DNA from: RPQJ01 sp963762315
GTDB lineage: Bacteria; Pseudomonadota; Gammaproteobacteria; Steroidobacterales; Steroidobacteraceae
Direction of reading: 5' to 3'
Length of the DNA stretch: 64,000 nucleotides
NCBI GenBank assembly: GCA_963762315.1
Contig: CAVXKO010000006.1
Coordinates: 434,001-498,000 of the forward strand
The number at the start of each line of letters is the position of its first letter. The stretch's first letter is position 1. Under the pieces are notes generated by a model, which had not been told where the DNA came from, made no database searches, and worked only from the letters and a program-made list of their open reading frames with translations. Of this stretch, positions 54,502 to 63,886 are shown in pieces. The translations under genes were made by a program, and so were the position numbers.

Positions 54502-54529
54502 TTGTCAAACAAGGAAATTGTGGGATACC
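54502..54529 (+). promoter_or_regulatory. Possible sigma-70 promoter of the TonB receptor
   Basis: TTGTCA, a 16-base spacer and GATACC. It lies about 80 bases before the receptor's ATG in an AT-richer stretch. Only the -35 box is strong. Confidence 0.35.
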
Positions 54530-54606
54530 GAGAGGGGTGGTATGTTCGCAACGCGTGCACCGGCTCATAAGTCCGGACATTCACCTTCAACCGCAGGGGA
54601 CACTCA

Positions 54607-57260
54607 ATGAAGTTTGGCAAGTCTCGGCTGTTCGCGCTGGCTGCAGCGCATGGCGCTTCGCTGCTGGCGGTTCCGGCGGTCCTTCAGGCCGCTGAAACGT
54701 CCGGCCAGCTCGAAGAAATCGTGGTCACCGCGCGTCAGCGCGAGGAAAAGATCGAGGACGTGCCCGTCACGATCACCGCGTTCACCAGACCGAGATCAGG
54801 AACGCCGGCATCGAGCGCCCGGTCGACTTCATCGCGATGACGGCCGGCGTCTCGCAGGTACAGACCGCCGAAGCCGGCGACCTGCAGGTGAACATCCGCG
54901 GCATCAACACGGGGCGCGACGCCGAGACCAACTTCGCGCTCGTGATCGACGGCGTGCTGCAGACGAACCCGCAGTCCCTGAACCAGGAGCTCTCGGGCGT
55001 CACGCAGATCGAAATCCTGAAGGGCCCGCAGGGCGCGCTCTACGGCCGAAATGCGGTGGCCGGCGCGATGATCATGACGACGCGCAAGCCGGGCGATGAG
55101 TGGGAGACGGACATCACCGCGGGTTACGGCTCCGACAACTCCTACAAGGCGAGCATCTATACCGGCGGCCCGATCGCCGGCGACGTGAAGGGCTCGATCT
55201 CGGCGTACACGCGCAGTACCGACGGCCAGTGGAAGAACCTGACGCTCAACTGCGACGATTGCGTCGACTTCTTCGAGGAAACCGGCGTGCAGGGTCGCCT
55301 GCTGTTCGGCCTCGCGCGGCGGCGACCTCGACTTCAAGGCGAAGTACTCGAAGATCGACTCGGGCGCCATCAACTTCAATGCGGCGGTGGCGCTGGTCGA
55401 CGCGGCCGACGCGTTCGGCGCGCCGGCGTTCAACGAGGACCCGAACGACCACAACTTCCGCTACATCAACAACGTCAAGCCGCAGAACGAGCAGGAGAAC
55501 GTCAACCTCTCGATCAAGGGCGACTGGGACCTCGGCTTCGCCACGTTGACCAGCTACCTGGCCTACAACGACCAGACGAACTACTTCCTGACCGACGGCA
55601 CCAGCGCCGCGTTCAACCTGTACACGTTCCAGAATCTCGCTCCGAGACCCGTTCGACGGTCGCCAAGCCTGCCAGCAGTCCAACGACGCGCACCTGACTG
55701 ACCCGGGCTACGAGTCGCCGTTCTTCGGCGTACCCTCGAGCGACTGGTTCACTCCGGCGGCCGGCGGCGGCTCGGGGTTCCTGCCTCCTTACGGCCCTGA
55801 GACCTGCGGCGGCTACCAGTACCAGCAGCGCGACCAGACGGACACCAGCATCGAGGTCCGCCTGACCTCGCCGGGCGACCAGCCCCTGCGCTGGGTCGCC
55901 GGCGCGTACTTCGCGGACATCGACCGCCACGTGGTGGTGTCGCAGGGCTGCGGACCTCGGCGGCAAGCTGAAGCCGAAGGCGTTCATCCCGACGGGCGGC
56001 ACGAACCCGACGGACCTGCTGTACGACGACGACCTCTCGAGCAAGGTCTACGCCGTGTTCGGCAGCATCGCCTACGACGTGATGGACAACCTCGAACTCG
56101 CTCTCGCGCTGCGCTACGACAGCGAGGACCGCGAGGTCAGCAACAACGTCCCGACCTGCAGCGCGAGCAATCCCACCGGCTGCCACGCGCAGACGCCTGG
56201 ATTCGCGTATTTCTACAGTGTTTCGGTGACTTCGCGTACACCCAGCCGTACATCAACCCAGCCTACATGGTGAACCCGTCGTTCGCGACCGATGGCATCC
56301 CGAACCGCAGCAAGACGTTCGAGCAGCTGCAGCCGAAGATCTCGGCCAACTGGAAGCTGACGGACGACTTCGCACTGTTCGCCTCCTACGGCTACGGCTT
56401 CCGCAGCGGCGGCTTCAATTCGTCGGGCAGCGCGGCGACGATCGACACGGCCTACGGCTATCGGCGGCGTCACGCCGCTGTGCCTCGGCGATGGCACGAA
56501 TGGCACGTTCCCGCCGGCCTGCGCCGCAACGCGACCTCCACGCTGAACATCACGCGACGTCAACGACACCTACAAGAAGGAAGTGTCGAAGGCTGCGGAA
56601 CTCGGCTTCAAGTCGTTCTTCGCCGACCGCACGGTCAGCGTGAACGCCGCGGTGTTCTACACCAAGGTCGAGGACATGCAGTTCTTCAACTTCTTCGCCG
56701 GCCCGTTCGGCCTGCTGCGCGTCGTGACCAACATCGACGAGGTGACGATCCAGGGCGCCGAACTCGACGCGCGCTGGAACATCAACGAGCACTTCGCGGT
56801 GTTCGGCGGCTGGGCGTTCACGGACGGCAACATCGACAAGTACGTGGGTCGCCCGTATACGAAGGACAACGAGGTGCCGTACGCGCCTGAGTACACCGGC
56901 AACCTCGGCGGCGAGTTCACTTATCCGATCGGCGACAGCCTGATGCTGCTGGCTCGCCTAGATGCCTCGTTCGTCGGCGAGACCTGGTTCCACCCGGTGC
57001 AGGACGAAAAGGTCCCGAACCTCTTCACCTACTTCAACTTCGGCCAGGGCGAGTTCTCGAAGATGAGCCGCGATCCGTACCACACCATCAATGCCCGGCT
57101 CGGCATCGCGGGCGAGAAGTGGGGCGTGACGGCATGGGGCCGCAACATCACCGACGAGGAATACCTCGCGGAGATCATCCCGGCTCCGGAGTTCGGCGGC
57201 GCGTTCATCCACAACGGCCAGGGCGCCTCGTACGGCCTCGACGTGAACTTCAAGTTCTGA
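54607..57260 (+). pseudogene. TonB-dependent receptor (several frameshifts)
   Basis: An outer-membrane receptor of about 880 residues. Signal peptide MKFGKSRLFALAAAHGASLL, TonB box/plug start EEIVVTARQREEKIEDVPV, plug end KGPQGALYGRNAVAGAMIMT, barrel with FALFASYGYGFRSGGFNSSG and the closing TAWGRNITDEEYLAEI ... GLDVNFKF. Shifts occur near 54785, 55320, 55640, 55945, 56215, 56470 and 56565. Pieces on either side match one family without gaps, so single-base errors are likely. The substrate is unknown; similar receptors take up plant-derived or steroid-like compounds as well as siderophores. Confidence 0.85.
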
Positions 57261-57265
57261 CTTGT

Positions 57266-57335
57266 GACCTCCCCGCTTGCGGGTCCTCACCTCTCCCGCC
57301 TGCGGGAGAGGTCGGCCGCCAGGCCGGGTGAGGGT
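57266..57335. repeat. Palindromic repeat after the TonB receptor
   Basis: A partial unit (CCCCGCTTGCGGG) followed by a full unit with palindrome ACCTCTCCCGCCTGCGGGAG (57289-57311) and GGCCGGGTGAGGG. Confidence 0.88.
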
Positions 57336-57365
57336 TCTGGCCGGGCGAAGGCCTTGATCGTGACT

Positions 57366-57400
57366 GGCCCGGGCAACGCAAGTTGCCCGGGCCTTTTCTT
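57366..57400 (+). terminator. Rho-independent terminator after the TonB receptor
   Basis: GGCCCGGGCAAC / GTTGCCCGGGCC, twelve pairs with a four-base loop, followed by TTTTCTTT. Confidence 0.9.
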
Positions 57401-57418
57401 TGAACTCGGCCGTTCGGC

Positions 57419-58828
57419 CTAGGGCGAGCCCAGCGCAGATCCTGAGCCTGCCGCGGCCCGACGGTCCTTCGCCAACATCACGTCGATCGCGATTCCGTAG
57501 TCCATCGATTCTCCGCGCCAGTGGGTGCGGGCCGTGTGCGGGTCGATGTGGATGTCGCGCTCGGCGTGCTCCTTGACGACGGTTTCCCAATCGCCCTGCA
57601 TCGGCTTCGTGCGGCCTGGGGACGTGGAGACAAATGCGTCACCATCGGGCCGGACGAACCGCCACGCGCCGTCGTCGAGCCGCTCGATACGCACGCCGCC
57701 TTCGTGCACCTGGCGATGATGGAAGCGGCACAGCGAGACGAGATTGCCGAGTTTGGTCTCGCCGCCCTCGGCCCAGTGATGCACGTGGTGGCCGTCGACG
57801 TATTTCTGATGGGTGCAGCCCGGGAATACGCAGCCTTTGTCGCGTGAATTGAGCGCGCGCTCGAGCGCTGGCGGTATGGAGCGCGTCTTGCGGCCCACGT
57901 TGAGCGGTTCGCCCTGCTCGTCTTCGGTGATCTTCACGTAGCTGCAGTCGCAGGACAGGCGTCGGCAGGTCTCGGCAGCAACGCCCGGGCCTTCCTCGAA
58001 CTCGCTGCGGCCCGCAGTCTTCTCCTTCAGCGTCTCGTGATCGACGTGCACGACGATCTGCAAGCCGATCGCCGCCATTCATGGACTCCGCGCCGTGCGC
58101 CATGAAGCTTTCGGCGACCAACGCCAGGGCATCGGCACGTCTCGCGGCCTTCGAGACCTTCGCCCGATATCCCGGCGCAAACGTTGGGCGCTGCCGCGCC
58201 ACTGACGTTTCCGCGGAACGTCAACAGGATCTACACAATCTTCCTTGGGCAGGGGCAGGTCCGGCATTGCGGCTTCCATGGCCTTCAACACCAGCATCCC
58301 CGCCTCGGCCGGCAGCCGGGCCTTCAGCACCAACGATCCATCCTCATCGAACGAGTAGGTGACCGAGCGCCCCGCCTGCTGCCGTGCTTCGCGCGACAGT
58401 TCCTCGACCTCGAGCACCCGTCGATACTGCCGGACCAGTTTCTCGACGTGACTCGCCGTGCCGTGCAGCGCGATGTTCAGCAGGTATTGCTCCGTCGCCG
58501 CCGTCGCGACTCGAGTGAGTTCACGTACCTTGGCGTAGCTCAGTTCGCCACGACCCATCGCCGCACCGATCAATGGCAACTGCTCGAGCGCATGGGCGAC
58601 ACGCACCTTCTCCCGCGCCGCGCCCAAGGCGATGCCGCACTGCCAGTTGAGCCAATGCGCGCACGACTGCGTCATCGAGTCGGACCAGCCCTTGCGGCGA
58701 TCGAACTCCGCGATCATCGCGAGCCAGCGGCGATTCGCAGCATTCAGGTGTCCCATCAACTCGGTGATGGACGCGGCAAGATCGCGATTGGAGAGGCCTT
58801 GGAACGGGTGCGGCGAGGGGCTGTTCAC
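57419..58828 (-). pseudogene. DUF222/13E12-type HNH endonuclease (two frameshifts)
   Basis: About 465 residues: N-terminal DUF222 (GLSNRDLAASITELMGHLNA; CGIALGAAREKVRVAHALEQ), and C-terminal HNH nuclease with GCVFPGCTHQKYVDGHHVHH and NLVSLCRFHHRQVHEGG. The middle is in another frame between about 58215 and 58090, so two compensating shifts occur. The family is abundant in actinobacteria and found in proteobacteria, often in mobile or repeated copies. The start is GTG 58828. A LexA-type box lies 16 bases upstream and a good promoter just beyond, so DNA damage probably induces it. Confidence 0.82.
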
Positions 58829-58843
58829 GGCGCGCTCCGAAGA

Positions 58844-58859
58844 CTGTACGGATGTACAG
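58844..58859. promoter_or_regulatory. LexA-type SOS box (CTGT-N8-ACAG)
   Basis: CTGTACGGATGTACAG is a perfect CTGT-N8-ACAG with an internal GTAC...GTAC symmetry. It lies between the -10 element and the start codon of the HNH gene, overlapping the expected transcription start, where LexA binding would block transcription. Confidence 0.7.
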
Positions 58860-58861
58860 CT

Positions 58862-58889
58862 ATCGTATAGAAATAGCCAATAAAGTCAA
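58862..58889 (-). promoter_or_regulatory. Sigma-70 promoter of the HNH nuclease gene
   Basis: On the minus strand TTGACT (58889-58884), a 16-base spacer and TACGAT (58867-58862). The area is unusually AT-rich for this genome. Confidence 0.6.
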
Positions 58890-59459
58890 TTGGTTAACAC
58901 CCGACAATGACCTGCGGATTTGACCAGAAATGCGCGTCACGAGCGCGAGAAATTCAGCCCAGGACGTTCCGGCCGGAACGCGCGCATGGCACGCTGAAAC
59001 GACCCCGGGGCGAGACCCGGATAATGAACTTCGGAGCGACACGAACGAGCAATCCGCGACACGGAAAGGAGACATTCGCGTATTCGTAAAATCGGGCACA
59101 CAGGTCTTTGATGAACGCAGCAACAGCTGCCCGGGAGCGGCCATTCCTTGCGTTGTGCCCGACCGCCAGCATGGGTTCGATTCCCATCACCTGCTCCAAT
59201 CACCCTTCGAGTCCGCGCGAGCCTGCCTGCAGTCAGGCACGGGATTTCCAGCAAAGAACGCCGATCCCGGCGCGTCGGCTGGATTTGACCTGATTCCGCT
59301 TTTCGTTGAAGGCGCGGCGAACGTGATCCTATCCGCAAACGAGGGTCCGTCGCGCAAGCGGTGGGTTCGTGCGTTGGTGGCAGACGTGCCGCTCGGCCAG
59401 TAGTATCCCCGGCATCGAGGCCGAAAAAGCCGCAGCAGGCTGCGTGGGGAGTCCAAACC
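58890..59459. other. Gene-free stretch with a tRNA 3' remnant
   Basis: No convincing gene in 570 bases. At 59171-59198 there is the T-arm and acceptor 3' half of a tRNA: ATGGGTTCGATTCCCAT then CACCTGCTCCA, as at the end of tRNA-Gly. No matching 5' half (GCAGGTG with a D-arm) is found upstream. It may be an attachment-site remnant of an integrated element. The rest is unrecognised sequence that leads to the amidohydrolase start. Confidence 0.5.
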
Positions 59460-60812
59460 ATGATGCGCGCATTCATCAAGTCGATCGCCGTGTCTGCGTG
59501 GCTGTGTTCGATCGGCGCCGCGGCCGCAGCGCAGACGACGGTCGCCGGGGCGACGCTGTTCCAGAACGTCCGCATCTTCGACGGCACGGGCAAGTCCCTG
59601 TCGGCGCCGTCGAACGTGCTGGTGCGCGGCAACCGGATCGAGCGCATTTCCAGCGCGCCGATTGCACTCGAGCCGACCGGCGGCGGCGTCGTGATCGACG
59701 GCGGTGGACGCACGCTCATGCCCGGGCTGATCGACGCGCACTGGCACACGCTGCTGGTGCGGCCGCGCTTCACCGAACTGCTGACCGTCGACGTGGGCTA
59801 CCTGAACGTGCTGGGTGCCGCCGAGGCGACCGCGACGCTGATGCGCGGGTTCACGACGGTCCGGGACGTGGGTGGACCGTCGTTCGGATTGAAGCGCGCG
59901 ATCGACGAAGGGGTCCTGCCCGGCCCGCGCATCTTCCCCTCGGGCGCGATGATCAGCGTCACCAGCGGCCACGGCGATTTCCGCGCGTCGTGGGAAGTGC
60001 CGCGGACGATCGGTGCACCCGCTTCGCGCGCCGAGCAGGTCGGCGCGGCGATGATCGCGGACGGCCCGGACGAAGTGACGGTGCGCGTCCGCGAGCAGCT
60101 CATGCAGGGCGCTTCGCAGATCAAGCTCACGGCCGGCGGCGGCGTGTCGTCGCCGCACAGTCCCCTCGATGTCTCGACGTTCACCGAGGCCGAACTGCGC
60201 GCCGCAGTCGAGGCCGCCGCGAACTGGGGCACGTACGTGACCGTGCACGCCTACACGCCGGCGGCGGTCCAGCGTGCCATTACCGCGGGCGTGCAGTGCA
60301 TCGAGCACGCGCACCTGATGGACGACGCGACGGCCCGCATGATGGCGGAGAAAGGCGTGTGGCTGAGCATGCAGCCGCTGCCCGACGAACTCGCGGAGGG
60401 CTTCCCGCCTGGTTCGGAGCAGCGCGCGAAGGCGGTCGAGGTCTTCGCGGGCACGCCGAGGACCTACGCGCTCGCGAAGAAATACGGTATCAAGACTGCG
60501 TGGGGCACCGACGTGCTCTTCTCGCCGGCGCTCGCCCTGCAGCAGGGCGCGCTGCTGGCCAAGCTTGCCACGTGGTTCACCCCGGCCGAGGCCCTCGGGC
60601 AGGCGACGGGCACCAACGCGCAGCTGCTGGCGCTGTCGGGCAAGCGCAATCCCTATCCCGGCAGGCTCGGCGTGGTCGAGGAAGGCGCGCTGGCGGACCT
60701 GCTGCTCGTCGACGGCAACCCGCTCGAGAACATCGCGCTCGTCGCGGACCCGGCTCGCAACTTCCTGGTGATCATGAAGGACGGCAAGATCTACAAGAAC
60801 ACCCTGCAGTGA
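59460..60812 (+). CDS. Amidohydrolase family protein, exported
   Basis: A 450-residue metal-dependent hydrolase (imidazolonepropionase/prolidase-like branch). Signal peptide FIKSIAVSAWLCSIGAAAA, metal-binding LMPGLIDAHWHTLL (HxH), MRGFTTVRDVGGP, carboxylated Lys region ASQIKLTAGGGVSSPHSPL, His sites TVHAYTPAA and CIEHAHLMDD, and Asp in TAWGTDVLFSP. It probably acts in the periplasm on dipeptides or cyclic amides; the substrate is unknown. ATG 59460 and 59463 are both possible starts. Confidence 0.9.
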   Translation: MMRAFIKSIAVSAWLCSIGAAAAAQTTVAGATLFQNVRIFDGTGKSLSAPSNVLVRGNRIERISSAPIALEPTGGGVVIDGGGRTLMPGLIDAHWHTLLVRPRFTELLTVDVGYLNVLGAAEATATLMRGFTTVRDVGGPSFGLKRAIDEGVLPGPRIFPSGAMISVTSGHGDFRASWEVPRTIGAPASRAEQVGAAMIADGPDEVTVRVREQLMQGASQIKLTAGGGVSSPHSPLDVSTFTEAELRAAVEAAANWGTYVTVHAYTPAAVQRAITAGVQCIEHAHLMDDATARMMAEKGVWLSMQPLPDELAEGFPPGSEQRAKAVEVFAGTPRTYALAKKYGIKTAWGTDVLFSPALALQQGALLAKLATWFTPAEALGQATGTNAQLLALSGKRNPYPGRLGVVEEGALADLLLVDGNPLENIALVADPARNFLVIMKDGKIYKNTLQ

Positions 60813-61114
60813 CTGCCGCGGCCGGGACGGATCCTCGCGCCGATCGTCGGACGCCGAATTCAGGGCGCCTTGCGAACGTCGCGAATGGCTGCTTGCCAAG
60901 GCGCGACAGACCGCAGTCCGTCGTTTTTCACCGTTGACTGTCCATCCCATTGCTTGCGGGGCGGGATTCCAGGCAGACGCTCGCTGCGCGAGTTACTCGC
61001 TCCGTCCCTGGAGCGCGCCCTTCGGGCCCGCCGGTGGCGGTTCAGAAATCGTACCCGCGATTTCTGTCGCGCGAAGAGTCGCGAGAGGAGTTCCATGACA
61101 CATCCCGGTGCTGA
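60813..61114. other. Gene-free stretch with a short interspersed repeat
   Basis: 302 bases without a convincing gene. It holds the first copy of a short direct repeat (60912-60945, GTCCGTCGTTTTTCACCGTT then GACTGTCCA) and an inverted repeat AGAAATCG/CGATTTCT at 61041-61063. Confidence 0.5.
60912..60945. repeat. Short direct repeat, copy 1
   Basis: GTCCGT...CGTTTTTCACC then TTGACTGTCCA. The second copy at 61729-61762 shares the TTTTC-CC-TTGAC-GTCCA core. The two flank the membrane protein gene in the same orientation. Confidence 0.55.
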
Positions 61115-61669
61115 ATGACGCCTTTCGAATACGTCAGCGTGCTGCTGTCGATCGTCGTGTCGCTTGCACTCACGCATCTGTTGATCGGCATCACGAAGAT
61201 CATCAAGGCAGGCGTGGGTCGCTGGTCCATACCGCTGATCGGATGGATCGGCTTCATGGCGTTCCTGTGCGTCGACTACTGGTTTTCCGTCTGGCATGCG
61301 CGCAACGATCCCGTGTGGTCGCTGGGATTCGTCTGCTTCCTGCTCTTGCTGGGCGCCATGCTCTTTGTGAATTGCCGGATCATCGTGCCCGAGGTCGAAG
61401 CCAGGGAGCCGGTTGATCTCGCGGCCCATCATGCCGCCACTCGACGCAAGTTTCTGACCGGCCTGTTCTGCTACCTGGTCCTCGGGCATCTCGCGAACCT
61501 GATGCTGGCGGGCTTTCAATCGTCGACGGTGAAGCTGCTTGGAATCGCCCAGATCAGTCTCATCGTCATCGCGTGGATCTTCGAATCCCCACGCATCCAG
61601 CTGGGCGTCATCGCAGCCATGTACTTCCTGACAGCCTGGTACGCCTTGAATTTCATCCCCGCCTTGTAG
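61115..61669 (+). CDS. Integral membrane protein, function unknown
   Basis: A 184-residue protein with about six hydrophobic segments, starting MTPFEYVSVLLSIVVSLALT and including IGWIGFMAFLCVDYWF, VWSLGFVCFLLLLGAMLFV and VIAAMYFLTAWYALNFIPAL. The opening resembles small membrane proteins of unknown role common in environmental proteobacteria. Isolated between two short direct repeats. No catalytic motif seen. Confidence 0.8.
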   Translation: MTPFEYVSVLLSIVVSLALTHLLIGITKIIKAGVGRWSIPLIGWIGFMAFLCVDYWFSVWHARNDPVWSLGFVCFLLLLGAMLFVNCRIIVPEVEAREPVDLAAHHAATRRKFLTGLFCYLVLGHLANLMLAGFQSSTVKLLGIAQISLIVIAWIFESPRIQLGVIAAMYFLTAWYALNFIPAL

Positions 61670-61728
61670 CGATACCCATGAGACGCGCTGCAAGGGGCTA
61701 TCAGAGGCGGCCCGATCGGCGAGGTCCG

Positions 61729-61762
61729 TTGCGCGTCGCTTTTCCCCTTTGACCGTCCACCT
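61729..61762. repeat. Short direct repeat, copy 2
   Basis: GTCCGTTGCGCGTCGCTTTT then CCCCTTTGACCGTCCA, imperfectly matching the copy at 60912. Confidence 0.5.
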
Positions 61763-61797
61763 CGGGCGAGCGCCGACACGATCGTCGGCAACCCTGC

Positions 61798-62670
61798 CTA
61801 CCCGCGAATGCCGAACACGCGCAGCGCGTTCTCGCGCATCAGCAGCGGCAGCACTTCGGGCTTGAGCCCGAGCCCCTGGATCTCGTCCACCGTGCGCTTG
61901 AAATCGAGCACCGGGAAGTCGGTGCCGAACAGCACCTTGGTGCGCCCGTAGCTGTTGATGTACTTCACGAAGCTCTCGGGCCAGTACTTCGGGCTGTGCG
62001 CGTCGGCGACGATGTGCACGTTCTCGTGCTTCCAGGCCATCGCGATCATCTCGTCGTGCCACGGAATGCCGACGTGGATGCCGCACAGCTTCAGCTCAGG
62101 GAAGTCACAGGCCACCGCGTCGAGCGTGATCGGCCGGCCGACGCTGCGCAGGCGCTGGTCGGGCGAATAGATGAGCGACTGGCCCACCTGCGTCAGGAAC
62201 GGCACGCCGAGTTCGCAGCACTTGGCGTAGTACGGATACCAGCGCGCGTGATCGGGCGCCGTTTCGAACCAGTGGGGATACGCATGCGCCGCGATGAAGC
62301 CCATGTTCTTCACCGCGTCCTCGAAGGCGCGCAGCCCGTCCATGCCCTGCGTCGGGTCGACGCCGGCAAGGCCGTAGAATCGCCCCGGGAACTTCTCGCA
62401 GGCGCGGGCCACGACCTCGTACGGCATGTGGTACGAGCCCGGCAGGCCGAGCCGGCCGGTTCGCGCTGCGACCAGGAAGGCCCGTTCGATGCCCGCCTCG
62501 GCCATGCGCGCAAGCATGTCCTCGAGCGGGATGCCCGGCATCGGCGTCTTCGACTTCACCTTGCCGGAGAAGAAGCCGTCCTTCCAGTCGGGACGGTGGG
62601 ACAGCGCCTCGGCCGTCCAGATGTTCACGACCGCGTCGATCGCTTTCACGCCGGTGCCTGTGCTCGCCAT
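61798..62670 (-). CDS. Amidohydrolase 2 family protein (PF04909)
   Basis: A 290-residue TIM-barrel protein of the ACMSD/amidohydrolase-2 family. FVKYINSYGRTKVLFGTDFP holds the conserved Asp; KLCGIHVGIPWHDEMIAMAW and GFIAAHAYPHWFET hold likely metal His. The usual N-terminal HxH is absent: the segment reads AIDAVVNIWTAEAL, so it may bind a single metal or act as a decarboxylase/hydrolase with altered chemistry. GGAGGGAG precedes ATG 62670. It is 16 bases after the CoA-transferase gene and probably in one operon. Confidence 0.85.
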   Translation of the reverse strand: MASTGTGVKAIDAVVNIWTAEALSHRPDWKDGFFSGKVKSKTPMPGIPLEDMLARMAEAGIERAFLVAARTGRLGLPGSYHMPYEVVARACEKFPGRFYGLAGVDPTQGMDGLRAFEDAVKNMGFIAAHAYPHWFETAPDHARWYPYYAKCCELGVPFLTQVGQSLIYSPDQRLRSVGRPITLDAVACDFPELKLCGIHVGIPWHDEMIAMAWKHENVHIVADAHSPKYWPESFVKYINSYGRTKVLFGTDFPVLDFKRTVDEIQGLGLKPEVLPLLMRENALRVFGIRG

Positions 62671-62686
62671 GTCCAGTCTCCCTCCG

Positions 62687-63886
62687 TCAGCTCGCGACGA
62701 CGGCAGCGCCTGCCGCAAGCATCGCCTCGATCTGCTCCGGCGTGTAGCCGAGCCCGTGCAGCAGTTCGCGCGTGTGCTCGCCGAGCCGCGGCGCATGTCG
62801 TCGCGTGACGTCGACCGGCGTGCCCTCGAAGTGCACCGGGAAACCCGTCGTGCGCAGCGTGCCTTCGGTCGGGTGGTCCACGGTCTTCCAGAAGCCCGTC
62901 TCGACGAGGTGCGGGTCCGTCGCGAGATCCTCGAGCGTATTGACGCGATTGATCGGCACGCTGGTCTCGGCGAACAGCCCGAGCCACTCGGCCGTCGTTC
63001 GCTCGGCCATGATCCTTGAGGTCTCTGCGTAGGTCTCGTCGATGTTGCGCGTGCGATCCCCCATGGTGCGGAAACGCGGATCGGTCTTGAGTTCCGGATG
63101 ACCCACGACGTCGCAAAAGACCTGCCAGTGGGCGTTCATGTAAGGCAGGATCGCCACGTACCCGTCCCGCGTCTTGTAGGGTTTGCGGTGGATGCTCATG
63201 AGGCGCACGTAGCCCGGAGGCCCGAGCGGCGGCTCGAACGTCATGCCCCACAGGTGCTCCGCCATGACGTACGAGACCATGGTCTCGAACATCGGCACTT
63301 CGATCTCCTGGCCCGCCCCGGTGCGCTCGCGGCTGTAGAGCGCGGCCAGCACCGCGTAGACGACGGTGATCGCGGTGGTCTTGTCGGCGACGATCGTCGG
63401 CAGGTAGCGCGGCTCGCCCAGCACCAGCTTGTTGAGCATCGCGATGCCGGCGATGGCCTGGATCGAGTCGTCGAGCGCGCCCTTCGAGCCGTAAGGCCCG
63501 CGCCGGCTGTAACCGTAGGCACCGCAGTAGATGATCCGGGGATTCACGGCGCGCATCGCCGCGTAGTCGAGGCCGAGCTTCGACATGACCTGCGGCCGGT
63601 TGTTGTGGATGAAGATGTCCGCGTCGCGCACGAGGTCGAGTACGGCCTGCTTCGCCTCGCGATGCTTCACGTCGAGCACGATGCTGCGCTTGTTGCGGTT
63701 GCACGTGAGATAGAGCGCCGCCATGCCGGGGTGCCGCGCGGCGCCGAGCTGGCGATTGCTGTCTCCGGCGGGCGGCTCGATCTTGACGACGTCGGCGCCC
63801 ATGTCGGCGAGGATCTGGCAGGCCCACGGCCCCAGCACCACGCTGGTCAGTTCCACGATGCGCACGCCGTCGAGGGGTCCGGCCAT
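62687..63886 (-). CDS. Class III (CaiB/BaiF) CoA-transferase
   Basis: A 399-residue enzyme moving CoA between carboxylic acids. MAGPLDGVRIVELTSVVLGP is the family N-terminus; GADVVKIEPPAGDSNRQLG, LDVKHREAKQAVLDLV and YGYSRRGPYGSKGALD are typical. Where most members have the nucleophilic Asp, this reads QEIEVPMFETM, so Glu may serve. With the amidohydrolase-2 gene it suggests degradation of an aromatic or branched acid via CoA esters; the pathway is unknown. Confidence 0.9.
   Translation of the reverse strand: MAGPLDGVRIVELTSVVLGPWACQILADMGADVVKIEPPAGDSNRQLGAARHPGMAALYLTCNRNKRSIVLDVKHREAKQAVLDLVRDADIFIHNNRPQVMSKLGLDYAAMRAVNPRIIYCGAYGYSRRGPYGSKGALDDSIQAIAGIAMLNKLVLGEPRYLPTIVADKTTAITVVYAVLAALYSRERTGAGQEIEVPMFETMVSYVMAEHLWGMTFEPPLGPPGYVRLMSIHRKPYKTRDGYVAILPYMNAHWQVFCDVVGHPELKTDPRFRTMGDRTRNIDETYAETSRIMAERTTAEWLGLFAETSVPINRVNTLEDLATDPHLVETGFWKTVDHPTEGTLRTTGFPVHFEGTPVDVTRRHAPRLGEHTRELLHGLGYTPEQIEAMLAAGAAVVAS

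Noticed and set aside
58954..59199. Open frame on the minus strand beginning MEQVMGIEPM
   Set aside because: Its start is the reverse complement of a tRNA 3' end; such MGIEP/GNRTH peptides are a well-known annotation artefact.
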